Positions 9,746-19,521 of a stretch of DNA of 21,801 bases are shown here, in pieces. Source of the DNA: Amanita rubescens (Eukaryota > Basidiomycota > Agaricomycetes > Agaricales > Amanitaceae); the NCBI GenBank assembly GCA_015039365.1, contig WION01000743.1, positions 1 to 21,801 on the forward strand. The letters are read 5' to 3'. Made by a program: the position numbers and the translations under genes. Numbering within the stretch: position 1 is the first letter of the stretch; every line of letters begins with the position of its first letter. The notes below the pieces were generated by a model that was not told the DNA's origin, searched no databases, and saw nothing but the letters and a program-made list of their open reading frames with translations.

Positions 9746-11543
9746 TCAGAAAAAACGAGTCCATAGTTTTTGGTCCTCTTTGGGGGCGACTTCGCCGCTG
9801 TCGCGTGTATCTTGGCTCGTTGGGACACTGATCTCCAAGCTAGACATCTCCACCGTCCTCCGTGTCTGGTAGGAGTTAAGTTGTAAGGCGTAGGTGGGGC
9901 GCACCGAACTCACAATTGTTCCACGATTTCGAATACTCTTTCTTGTATTCAACCTGCATAATTCCGTGAGTTTTAGATAGAACAAGGTGTAATTGTGAGA
10001 CGGACATAGCAAGGTAACTGTTGATATACACTAGAAAATATGAGCATTCATGCACAAAAAAGCAATTCTGAGAAGTACATTTCGTCGTCGCGAACATAAT
10101 TGCGAGGGATATAGAATTGTTGGGCATAACGCAATACTGTTCAAGTCAATTTTTGCTTCAGTGATCAAACCGGCACTTACGCAAATTAAGCCTGCAAGTG
10201 AGCACATACTAGAAGCCACGATCAGATAACGAGACGACGTCAGCAGATAGCTTACCTGGTCAACATTCCTGAGATGAGCACGTAACGCATCATGATCACC
10301 AGCATAGATTTCGTCCTGCGATGCACTCCAAGTGTCGGTGTCGAAAGGTAGATTAGATGACAAATTCCAACAGCAAAAACTAGATCACTGAAAGTTGTTA
10401 TCGCGAATGCGGATATGATTTCTGACTATCGACTGTATTGTCAAGCGTCACTCCCAGAATAAAATGCGATGAAAGCATACGCGAATACGAATTACTTCTG
10501 TGAACAAACGAAGCTGGTACCTGTTGAAAACATGTTATACATTAGAATACGTAAAGCAGACTTCTCGCTTACGTCTTCACTACGATAACTAAACCAATTT
10601 AAGATACGAGTGCCAGACGAACGTTATTAAACGTACCGATGCCAGTGGCTGAATATGAGGTAAGTCAATGTAGATGCAAGGGAATGAAGCAAGCTTACCG
10701 TATTCACACATGAGAACTACAACCTTCCATGTTTACTGTCAACAAGATAGATATAGGAGTATGGGCGAACCATACCGCGATCCAAGGCCAAATCCTACTC
10801 CGTTCCATGCTCACTAAAATCCATGCCAACTCGAATGGATGACAAAGAAGATTTTAAAAGCTCACGTCTCCAAATACGCCAAGTGTATAAACTGGAAAAA
10901 CATATCGTTATACGGGATTCAATGGCAATTGCCAACATACCTCTGGACAGCAAGAATGATAATGATCTATACAAATCGCATGAAGATAGTTTGAGGAACG
11001 GAATGGCGTAGGACTTACATTCATCAAATGCTGTGCCTAACCCCATAGATCGAAATTGGAAATTGCTAAGCTTCGATAATCTCACCTTATGGGACCTATC
11101 AGCGCAGAAAAGACTTGATGTTAGTTCGGAAACTAATGGTTTGAGTATGGCCTTTACCAAGTCATAGGAAGGAGAGCTTCATAGTTTCCAAACGACTCGA
11201 TAAGGTAGTGCCATAGGTCGTCGACTATAAACGCCGTGTGAAGCGTGTCCATTATCCTACTACATCTTCAAGTGCCATTTCCACGTCAGCAGATTCTACG
11301 TACCAAAGAAAAGCAACAGCACACTTTAACCATGTCCGATCCTCCCGATATTTTCTGACATAAAAGTAGATCTGAACGTTTGTAACACCATAAAGTCTCG
11401 ATATAATTCAACCTGAGGGTGCCATGGTTGGTAGAGATGAAGGCTGACACGTACATAGCTGCCCCAACTACGCCTAGGAATAGTGCTCCCATGGTCGATC
11501 CCAAGCTCGGCGCCAAAATAGAAGGAAAGATCTTCGCCGCCAT
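9746..11543 (-). CDS. DUF6534 seven-helix membrane protein, array copy B
   Basis: Exons: 11543-11455, 11396-11304, 11256-11158, 11095-11086, 11036-11019, 10966-10941, 10891-10866, 10813-10776, 10723-10699, 10648-10637, 10588-10573, 10520-10481, 10425-10256, 10208-10181, 10136-10079, 10030-10006, 9953-9914, 9865-9746. They join to 933 nt, 310 residues, open throughout. Landmarks are LYGVTNVQIYFYVRKYRED, DTLHTAF, IIIILAVQSLYTWRIW, FSDLVFAVGICHLIYLS, MPNNSISLA, LYINSYLAM and LNTRKSIRNRG, then a tail with VEMSSLEI. Only 41 nt of 3' sequence outside the shared core differs in kind from A, so the tail is shorter. Two splice sites are weak: intron 1 needs a GAG acceptor and intron 15 has donor GTACTT. 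Intron 5 uses a normal GTAAGT donor, unlike C, D and E. Confidence 0.86.
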
Positions 11544-12053
11544 TTCGAGGGAATGGGCGAGAGAGCCTATCGGTCCCGTATCTTGAAGAAAAGCGAGGCG
11601 CAGCCTTAAGGTCCAGAAGAATGATGAGTGTCACTGCCACGCCGCAGGGGACGTAGCTTAAATTATGGCTTGAACTGAATAGTTGTTCCAAAAATATTCT
11701 CGACATGAGGCTCGAGAACTGACACGTCCAAGTTCGAACAACCTAGAATTCCACGGTGTCGCAGTAACGCCGATGGTATAAGGTTTCACGCACCTGAGTA
11801 CTACTTATGGAAAACCATGGTGTTGAACGTTGAACACTGATAACGTCGATCTGGAGCTAAACTGATGTCAATCGCATCGCCTTCGTCCGCTCGCAGCTTC
11901 ACGTTTGGCTCTACTCTTGTTCTCCTCAACACTCAGATACAAGTCACGCTTGATCTGTACACGGCTTCTGATCGAAACGGCATATCGCGTTTCATGAACG
12001 CTCGTCGCCAAATACATCGCGGAACATCTGATACTCATGTTTACCAACGTTTT

Positions 12054-12185
12054 TTATACTGTCACTTGTGATGGCAGACTCAACGAAGGCAACTTTGGCG
12101 GGGGTACACTCGGGACCATAAACCCCCAGTCGATAAGTTGTGGAACATAACTTGTCCACGTCGAATGGAAATCAAGATTGTCTAG
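12054..12185 (-). pseudogene. Protein kinase-like remnant (catalytic-loop Asn to DWG)
   Basis: One open frame of 43 codons begins LDNLDF and has PQLIDWGF. The distance from DNL to DWG is exactly the same, 20 residues, as in the kinase-like gene at 3506-2569 (DNLAF to HLVDWG). Just upstream, the sequence that should give the catalytic His, Asp and Lys is out of frame, and no N-lobe was found. It is best read as a degraded relative of the kinase-like gene, in the same strand as the array. Confidence 0.55.
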
Positions 12186-12672
12186 GTTTGCGCAACGCGA
12201 TCATCATATCATGACGGACCCGGCACCCCCGGATCTGTCTTCCAAGTTCAACTACGTACAAAGTCATTGGTGATCACTTGGAAAACTCAGCACGGCGGAC
12301 GTACAACATCTCCATCTCTCTGTTGTGGACTTCAAGTTTTTCATGTCCGGTATCTATGCAGGCTTCGATTCTTCCCTTTGCTCAGAGATCAGCACAATAC
12401 GGCAACTCAGGGATACAACTTTTGCGTACGTTGTCCTCTGCCCTATGAACCGCCACTGTTAACTTACAGTCTCTCGAGCACGCGGGTCGGGGTACTTAAT
12501 GCCGAATGTTCTGGTTTAGATGTCAATGCCAAAAGATATGGAATGTCCAGTCCTTGGGCATGGTTCGTCGACGTTGAAATTTGAAAGGTGGCCTGCGGTC
12601 ACTTCCGGCCCGAGAACCAAATAGATGTCAATTACTACCATCATCGTCTCACTTTTTGATTCTATTTCTCAG

Positions 12673-12742
12673 TTGTGGGCCACCGCTTCGCGTGGCAGGG
12701 TCCGAGGCCAGCCTGCGCTTTCGGTATAGCAGCACAGGCATG
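12673..12742 (+). repeat. Dispersed repeat matching 527-596
   Basis: Same order of blocks as at 527-596 (GTGGGCCACCGC, GGTCCGAGGCC, TATAGCAGCACAGGCATG). It lies right next to the inverted repeat arm at 12760, so both may be parts of one larger dispersed element. Confidence 0.6.
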
Positions 12743-12759
12743 GGTCATAGGGGGCGAGG

Positions 12760-13015
12760 GCGAACGACAACGATATTGCTGGCCAATCTCGCAAATTGCC
12801 GTGCGCTGGCTGTCTCTTCTCTCGCGTATCGCCGCTACATCAGCGGGAAACGCCGCCGGTAGACCTCGTGCTTGCTAGCCGTTGCCTCAACGGGTAACGC
12901 CGCGAGTAGATGTCTCGTGTGAATTGCCGTGTGCGCTGGATGCCTCGCGTACCGCCGTGGCCCCGGCTGAACCCGCGCCAGGAAGAGACCGAGTCCTTTC
13001 AGGCCTCGGAACCTT
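12760..13015 (-). repeat. Inverted repeat arm, upstream side of array gene B
   Basis: Reverse-complement partner of 9304-9446. It is longer because a segment containing GCGCACGGCAATT-type words is present about twice, a short internal duplication. The two arms bracket gene B with about 3.3 kb between them. Confidence 0.7.
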
Positions 13016-13521
13016 GAAGTGAGCGTTAAATAAGGTTGGACATGAACATGAAAGTGATTTAACGACCTTGAGCATTTAGCTTCTCTGCGATTGATCAGCC
13101 TCGTCACAAGAAAAAGGTCGTCGTAACCGACGCATGAAACAAAGGCCATAACATGATAAGGTGCACGCGGTTGTAAACTGCTGGTATCACAAAGCCAAAT
13201 TTGTTTCGCTAAAAGAACGGGACCAACAGGCCCGGGGTGCTCGAAGTGCTACCGGTGCACTTGGACAAAATATTAGAGTTTCGTAGGTATCGACTAGACG
13301 TACTAAGGCGAGTAAAATACTACATGGTTAATAAGGATACTATCCTAACTGCAATACGTAATTCTTGTCCAGCGCTCAGCGGCGTGCCCAGTTCACGGGC
13401 GCCGTTCTTCTAAGATTCACCTTCACGGGCCGTGAGTCTCCCTTGGTGAATTTCTGCGGCTGTGGGGGTATAAGGCTGACAAGCGTGCCAAGCTGGAGTC
13501 GTTGAGAGCCTGATCTCTAAA

Positions 13522-15279
13522 TTAGGCTTGAAGATCAGACATTTGAGTCGAAGTTAGGTTTGTCTGACATGAAATGAAGCTGCAAGCTACAAGCCAAGAA
13601 CATAAAGCTTACAATAGATCCACGATTTCGAATGCTTTTTCTCGCATTCAACCTGCATAGTTTCATGAGTTTAAATAGAACGAGGTGGTATTGTGGTACT
13701 TACAAAGCGAGATAACTGTTGATATATACTGGAAACATTAAATATTCCGAAACAACAGAAGAAACTGCGAGACTTACATTTAGTCGTCACGAACATGATT
13801 GCGAGGGCCACAAAACCATTGGGTATAACGCAAAACTGTTCGACTCGGGTCAATTTCTGCTTAAATGATTAAACCTGAACTTACACAAACTAGGGCAGAA
13901 AGTGAACATAAACTGGAATCCATGCCGTAGTTAGAAAATGAGAAAAACTTGATAGATGGCATACCTGGTCAACGTTCCCGAGATAAGTACATAACGCATG
14001 ATGATGCACCCCATGGCTTTCGTCCTATAGTGCAATCCAAGCGTTGGCCCAATTGAAAGGGATATTAAATGACAAAGTCCAGCGGCGAAAACTACATCAC
14101 TAAATGTGATCATTGAAATCGCAAGTATGATTTCCCACTAGTAAATGTGTCATCCATGGCTCCCCAAAGATCATGATATTAAAGCATACGCGGACTTGGT
14201 TTGTTTCTTTGAATGAATGAAGCTGAAAGCTATCAAAAATACGTTACACAACAAAATAAATGATCCAAACCACTGCTTACGATTTCACCACGAGAACTAG
14301 ATCAAGCGAACCAGTTTAATATTTATCAGTGGTTGATATCACGGAACGTACTGATTCCAGCAGCTGAATAAGAGGAAAATCAATATAAAAGGGCATGACG
14401 AAATAAGGAATACGCAAACTTACTGTATCCACATATGACAGCACCGCCCTTACATTCGGACCGTCAACAAACAAGATATAGGAGTTCAGTATTAGCGGGA
14501 CGTACAACGATCCATCGCCAAATCTGAGTCTTTTGCGAGGTAACTGAAGATAACAGTTTTAAATCGCTTGTATAGATGACAAAGGCGATTTTGATGGCTC
14601 ACGTCTCCAAACACGCCAAGCATATAGGCTGGAAAGAGATAAGATCGCAGAAAACTTAACGGGGCAATGGCGAACATACTTTTGAACTGCAAGAATGATA
14701 ATGACCTAAATATCATGTGTGTTAAGATATTTAAAGAATAGAACCGAGCAAGACGTGCATTAAGCAATTGCTGCACCTAATGAGACCATGGGTTAAATTT
14801 TCTGGCCTGCGAACCTTCAAAAAGCTCACCCTATGCGACCTTTCAATGCAAAAGGGAGAAGACATTGTGTTAGTTGGGAAAACGGACGATCTATGCATGG
14901 TGTATACCAATTCACAGGACGAAGAGCTTCAAAGTTTCCAAACGAGTTGATGAGGTAATGCCATACCTCAACGACTATAAACGCCATATGAAGCGTGTCC
15001 ATCAACCTGTTGCACTTTTAAGCGCCGGCTCAACGTCGCTGGATTCTACACACCAAAGGAAAGCAACAGAACACTTTATCATCGTCTGATCCTCCCGATA
15101 ATTCTTGATGTAAAGGTATATCTGAACGTTTGTGGCACCATAGAGCCTGGTGATCATCTAAGCGCGGCAGTAGAGGAAGAAGTTTAGACGTACATAGCTG
15201 CACCAGTTGTACCGAGGCATAAGGCACCCATGATTAATCCCAAGTTTGGCATTGCAATAGGAATGAGTATCGCTTCCAT
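13522..15279 (-). CDS. DUF6534 seven-helix membrane protein, array copy C (short tail)
   Basis: Exons: 15279-15194, 15146-15054, 15006-14908, 14839-14830, 14776-14759, 14705-14680, 14628-14603, 14543-14506, 14448-14424, 14363-14352, 14296-14281, 14229-14190, 14137-13965, 13912-13885, 13835-13778, 13728-13704, 13652-13613, 13563-13522. They join to 855 nt, 284 residues, open throughout. Landmarks are LYGATNVQIYLY, DTLHMAF, VIIILAVQNLYAWRVW, FSDVVFAAGLCHLISLS, SGTLTSLCSLSALVCFCVIP, LYINSYLALLNARKSIRNRG. The last exon ends after MSDLQA: about 12 nt inserted just after the conserved ATGTCT bring in a TAA, so the acidic tail of A, D and E is lost. Intron 5 starts GCACGT instead of GT, and introns 3 and 8 end in AAG. 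Confidence 0.84.
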
Positions 15280-15408
15280 TGCGGGAGGTGGGATTCGGTG
15301 CTGAACGTGAACGCTGAACTTCGAAGGACAGAGATTATATGCGGACTTACATAAGGCCGACAGGGGGAATGATGGGGCTCTCATGATGAAGTCGAAAATG
15401 GGACTTGA

Positions 15409-15490
15409 ACGGCCAATTCAAAGCTATTCTGGGCAAGAAGATAGAAGTGTAAATGGCCCATTCAAAACTATTATGGGCAAGAAGCTAGAA
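15409..15490 (+). repeat. Tandem pair of 38-bp units upstream of array gene C
   Basis: Unit 1 (15409-15446) and unit 2 (15453-15490) have the same length and differ at about five positions; both contain GGGCAAGAAG followed by TAGAA. The period is 44 bp. They lie 130-210 bp upstream of the gene C start codon. Whether they act as a regulatory element or are only a recent duplication cannot be told. Confidence 0.75.
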
Positions 15491-15584
15491 CTCGCCGCGG
15501 CCATGTGACACAGCCACCTACATAGAATCCCTGAAGCATCTGAATATGCCGATTATGGCCGATTGAATAAGATTTCACGGTTTT

Positions 15585-15645
15585 ACGTACCTTCTATCAA
15601 ACCTTGTTGAATGCCGAAGTCAAACAGGTGACAGTGTACGATGGC
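15585..15645 (-). pseudogene. Possible kinase-like remnant with DFG
   Basis: The minus strand reads IVHCHLFDFGIQQGLIE, comparable to IAHLVDWGAAKI in the kinase-like gene at 3506-2569. The plus-strand DNA also aligns there (AAGTCAAACAGGTG against CAGTCAACAAGGTG). Another frame just upstream gives AHKNAGECAE and HRTLSP, reminiscent of the HRDLSP loop of fungal-type kinases, but the frames do not connect. Diverged versions of this site may lie at about 11850-11870 and 19110-19135. Confidence 0.35.
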
Positions 15646-15854
15646 CTTTTTGCGCTCTCTCAGCACACTCTCCAGCGTTCTTATGAGCCATAACAGTTGA
15701 AACCAATACACTGGCAGGGATTTCAATAAACCATTTCATTCTCTCGTAACAATGAAGTAATTTACGTGTCTGCCACTGTCCACATTGCTCAGGCTCGAGC
15801 ACCCAATGATGCACGCTGTGATCCGTCGGATATAACAATTGCACGATCACATGA

Positions 15855-16336
15855 ACCGAGAATAACTCCGCCGGGATCGCCTTTGAAGAGACAAGACGAC
15901 AAATCCGTATCATTCCCACCCTTGTATACCAGCTCGCTCGAAAGTCCAGATCGTACGCCCACGCTTTGCGTGAATCGGACAAGTTCGACTCGGTCAAAGC
16001 AGATGGAAGGCCTCCTTGTTGGTCCATGGCAGAAGTCTGAACGTCATGCGAAGCTCCCACCTTACCTCATCATCGTTGATGCATTGGACGAGATCGAGGT
16101 CGTTGGAGGACGTTGGAGGATCCATGTTTCTTCAAGACATACTCAAGACAATCAGCCGACGTCACCTACGAGGACTCAAGTTTCTTGTCACAAGTTGACC
16201 AGACCCTCGTGTCGTCGAACTCTGCAAGTCCTTCCCGTCCAACGCCGTCTGTCGCCTGCAAGATGTGCCGAATGAGCATGTAGGATCAGACATTACTAAG
16301 TACCTCATCTTTATGAAAGACATTAATGGACGATAG
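15855..16336 (+). pseudogene. Decayed NACHT-domain NTPase (fungal NLR-type) fragment
   Basis: Three reading frames in sequence give typical fungal NACHT blocks. First is RIIPTLVYQLARKSRSYA (about 15906-15960). Next, one frame over, comes MEGLLVGPWQKS and the Walker B block PYLIIVDALDEIE (about 16000-16100). Then, another frame over, come GGSMFLQDILKTI and LRGLKFLVTS, followed by a TGA at 16196-16198 where the family has Arg (TSRPDP), and then PDPRVVELCKSF and VCRLQDVP up to a stop at 16334-16336. The second shift coincides with an exact tandem copy of CGTTGGAGGA (16101-16110 and 16111-16120). Walker A and the C-terminal repeat domain are absent. By family knowledge these STAND NTPases act in non-self recognition; this copy cannot encode one. 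Confidence 0.8.
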
Positions 16337-16428
16337 CGCCTGCCACCATGGTCCATGGCAGTAGGGGCGCTGTCCTTGAAGCGACGGATCTGACCTTTAT
16401 ACTCTGCTAAAACATTGCACATTGCAGA

Positions 16429-16447
16429 AACGTTCGTGGCGAACGTT
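16429..16447. other. Perfect short inverted repeat (hairpin)
   Basis: AACGTTCG, a 3-nt loop TGG, then CGAACGTT. It lies 90 bp beyond the end of the NACHT pseudogene. No function can be assigned. Confidence 0.5.
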
Positions 16448-16937
16448 TTGACATGTTCAGTAATGAAGCCATATGCACACCTGCCCTTCTCGCGGGAGAT
16501 CCTTTTACGAAGCAAATCGGGTTTATTAGTCTTGAATTGGTGAGGACGAATGAACACGGTCGTCCAGAGCGATGTTGTGACATTGAAACGGTGGCGAGTG
16601 CTTTGCATGTTTTCCGAGACCATTGGATGAAAATTTCACGAGAACCCCAGCGTGGAGGTCGAAGATGGTTAGATTATGATTGCTGCGATTCTAAATTGAG
16701 TGCATTTGAAGGTTCGCTTCGCCCTACGTATCCGGATTGGGTTTTTGGGTATGGAGTAATAATTATTTAAGAACGTGCTATGCGATTGTCAAGCGTCAAT
16801 GGTAAATTCAATGCCCCAAACCCTACAAAACCATAATTGCATTCTACCTACAATACACAAATGCCGTCCAATGTTCAGCCTCCTGCCATCAAACTCTTCC
16901 CAGGCGCGACGGTGATCTTCCTTGATTTTTTTTCCTA

Positions 16938-18834
16938 TCAAGCTTCAAAATGCGAGTGTGGCGCGGATAAAACGAGACTCCGCACCTCAACTCCAGAAGA
17001 ACCTTGTCCATGATCTCTTGTCATTGTTTCTGCAGCGAGTACACCTACAGTGTTGTTAACACCTTGACTTGAAGAGACTCTGATCTCCAAACTAGACATT
17101 TCCATCGTGTTATGTGACTGATATGAATCTGAGATACATGACATGGGCCAAAAGCAGCAAGCTTACAATCGATCCACGCTCTCGGATACTCTTTCTCGCA
17201 TTTAACCTGGATCGTTCCGTGAGCTTGGGAAGAATATGATGCAAAAAAAGGTACAAACATAGCGAGGTAACTGTTGACGTATACTAGAAAACATTGAGCA
17301 TTCCTGTACAACAGAAGAAACTGCAAATCTTACATTTACTCGTCACGAACATGATTGCGAGGGCAATAAAATTATTAGGCATAGTGCAAAACTGTTCAAA
17401 GTTAATTTCCGCTAAGATCACCACAATGTGACTTACACAAATCAAGGCAGCAAGTGAGCACAAACTGGAATCGTGTCACAATCAGAAAATGAGCTAAATT
17501 TAATAGATATCATACCTGGTCAATGCTCCTGAAATAAGTACATAACGCATGATGAGCCACACCATAGCTTTCGTTTTGCGGTGCGTTCCAAGCGTTGGCA
17601 TCGACAGGGAAATTAGATGGCAAAGTCCGGCAGCAAAAACTACGTCACAGATTGTAGACATTGTAATCGCAAATATGACTTCCCACTGTTAACTGTGTCA
17701 TTTATAACTCTCCAAAGAATATATGAAAGCGTACGCGAATTGATTGTGAGAATGAGTGAAGTTGAAACCTATTGAAAACCGGTTACTAGGCGAAAGAAGA
17801 GACGATCCAGATCCTTTGCTTACGATTTCACTAGGAGGGCTAAACCATGCAATCATGTTAATATATACAAGTGGAAGTGGCTAGTATCGCGGAACTTACT
17901 GATGCTGGCACCTGAATAAAAGGAAAATCAGGGGACATGACAACATATGGAACCGGTAAGCTTACCGTATCCACACATACAAGCAGCAACCTGTCATGTG
18001 GATCATCAACAAGCAAGATAAAAAATTCAATATCAACAGAACGCACAATGATATATCTCCAAAACCGAGCCTTTTGCGAGCTGACTAGAGATGATGAGAT
18101 GATTCATGTTTAGGTTACTTGCGTTGGTGGTAGAGAGGATTAAACGCTTACGTTTCCAAATGCGCCTAGCGTATAAACTGAAAGGAGGTAATGACATGGA
18201 GAGTAAAACGGCGGTACTAAACATACGTTTCAACTACAGGATGGTAAGGACCTGAAAAACCCTGTAAAGATTATAAAGAACAAGATGGAACAGGACGTGC
18301 ATTAAATAATTGCTGCGCCTAAGGCCACGGGTTAAAATTTCTTGTGCCTGGACCATCGAGATAACTTCACCTGAAAAGACCTATTATGTAGATGAGAGAA
18401 GACATTGCATTAGTTGGGCAAACCGACGTTCTGAGGGGCATATACCAATTGATAGGAAGGAGAGCCTCATAGTTTCCAAACGACTCAATGAGGTAATGCC
18501 ATATGTCAGTGACTATGAACACCATATGAAGCGTATCCAACAACCTATTGCACTTTCAAGCGCTTTTTCCACGTTTCAAGATGTTACTTACCAAAGGAAT
18601 GCGACGGCACATTTTAGCCACATCCGATCCTCCCGATATTTTCTGACGTAAAAGTAGATCTGAACGTTTGTGGTACCATAAAGTCTGTGAAGATGATCTA
18701 ACCTAAGTACGCCCATGGTTGGTAAAGATAAAAGTTGAGACCTACATAGCTGCCCCAACTACGCCTAGGTATAATGCGCCCAATATTGGTGCCACGTTCG
18801 GTGGCTTGATAGAAGGAAAGGGTGCCGCCGCCAT
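16938..18834 (-). CDS. DUF6534 seven-helix membrane protein, array copy D (frame depends on a shifted splice acceptor)
   Basis: Exons: 18834-18746, 18684-18592, 18544-18446, 18380-18371, 18318-18301, 18261-18227, 18177-18152, 18084-18047, 17990-17966, 17911-17900, 17839-17824, 17768-17735, 17685-17516, 17464-17437, 17391-17334, 17283-17259, 17206-17167, 17117-16938. They join to 996 nt, 331 residues. Landmarks are LYGTTNVQIYFYVRKYRED, LLDTLHMVF, WSFQ in the 10-nt microexon, SGALTSLCSLAALIC, MPNNFIALA, LYVNSYLAML and NARKSIRERGSI, then a tail with MEMSSLEIR. Exon 6 lacks one base against the other four copies and reads a TAG with the ancestral acceptor (exon 18251-18227); the acceptor 10 nt upstream restores the frame but replaces part of helix 3. 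Intron 5 starts GCACGT. It could be a functional variant or an early pseudogene. Confidence 0.76.
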
Positions 18835-19521
18835 TTCGAAAGAATGAACAAGGGCCTATGGAGGTGCTGAGCTGCGAAGCAAGGAGAGGCCGCGCCTTAA
18901 GGCGCGCTGAATCGGAACATGATGAGTATCAAGAGGCATGGCGATGTTGCTAAAAGTATAAACTTTAACGGTCCTTCCAAATATATTCTGGATTTTGTAC
19001 AGCCTTCCCGGAGAAGTGACGTATCCAAGATTAAACCGACCGCCGGAATGCGGTGATCCTGATGCCCCGATGGTCTTGTGGGATCCACGTACTTGGGAAA
19101 AAACTATGGCGAAGTCTGATTTAAAGCCAAACAGATGTTAATCACACACTTTGGTAACACGTGCTCACCCAAGACCTCCGTCGCTCTCTTATGTAGATCA
19201 AGTTCCGATGTTGGAATATCCCGCCTCAACTAACATGGAACAGTTACACCAAACTCTCGGGCCAACAGGAGTCCTGCGGGGGCATGTATCCTTCCGATCC
19301 AACATAATCAAGCAGAAAATCGGCATTGTACGATTGTGGTCGCTTGTTCAACGAGTCTGACTATGCGACACATCGTGCCTGTACTCTATCAGCCACGCCC
19401 TCCGATCGAATGCGATGCTTTATCACAACCTTGTACAGAGTAATGTGGAATAGCTTCTCTGTTTATTTGGATCGCTAACACGCATCTTCACCGATACCGG
19501 GGGGCATTTCCCTTACAGGCC
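18835..19521. other. Spacer between array genes D and E
   Basis: The shortest spacer of the array. It holds a kinase-like remnant (19360-19244). A segment around 19105-19140 is similar to one at about 11840-11870, the two lying 280-330 bp upstream of the start codons of D and B. No intact gene was recognised. Confidence 0.45.
19244..19360 (-). pseudogene. Possible kinase-like remnant (activation segment)
   Basis: A 38-codon open frame contains LLDYVGSEGYMPPQ, which resembles the GTxGYMAPE activation-segment block of protein kinases, and ends at a TAA shortly after. Kinase-like gene 3506-2569 has RIGSPVMGF at the matching place. No DFG or catalytic loop was found in frame upstream, so the call is tentative. 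Confidence 0.35.

Larger units (their letters stand above)
11544..13521. other. Spacer between array genes B and C with repeat and kinase-remnant pieces
   Basis: It holds a kinase-like remnant (12185-12054), the dispersed repeat at 12673-12742 and the inverted repeat arm at 12760-13015. The part at 13380-13460 has short GC-rich inverted words (CACGGGCCGTG and an ATTCACC/GGTGAAT pair), perhaps a hairpin. No intact gene was recognised. Confidence 0.5.
15280..16937. other. Spacer between array genes C and D with NACHT and kinase remnants
   Basis: It holds a 38-bp tandem pair (15409-15490), a kinase-like remnant (about 15645-15585), a plus-strand NACHT pseudogene (15855-16336) and a perfect short hairpin (16429-16447). 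Frames open at 16623-16162 on minus and 16453-16770 on plus have no recognised motif. Confidence 0.5.

Noticed and set aside
12835..13149. 104-codon minus-strand frame
   Set aside because: It mostly coincides with the inverted repeat arm and its internal duplication, and has no conserved motif.
13380..13460. GC-rich segment with short inverted words as a possible tRNA or structured RNA
   Set aside because: It does not fold into a tRNA cloverleaf with the invariant loop bases; only short hairpins are possible.
15766..16275. 169-codon plus-strand frame as one intact gene
   Set aside because: Only its middle part (Walker B block) is in the NACHT frame; the parts before and after are out of frame with the conserved NACHT sequence, so it is a pseudogene passage rather than a gene.
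16162..16623. 153-codon minus-strand frame
   Set aside because: Part of it lies opposite the NACHT pseudogene, and the remainder shows no recognised domain.
18227..18251. Ancestral acceptor for exon 6 of gene D as the working model
   Set aside because: It gives a 25-nt exon with an in-frame TAG and a total length not divisible by three; the acceptor 10 nt upstream gives an open model.
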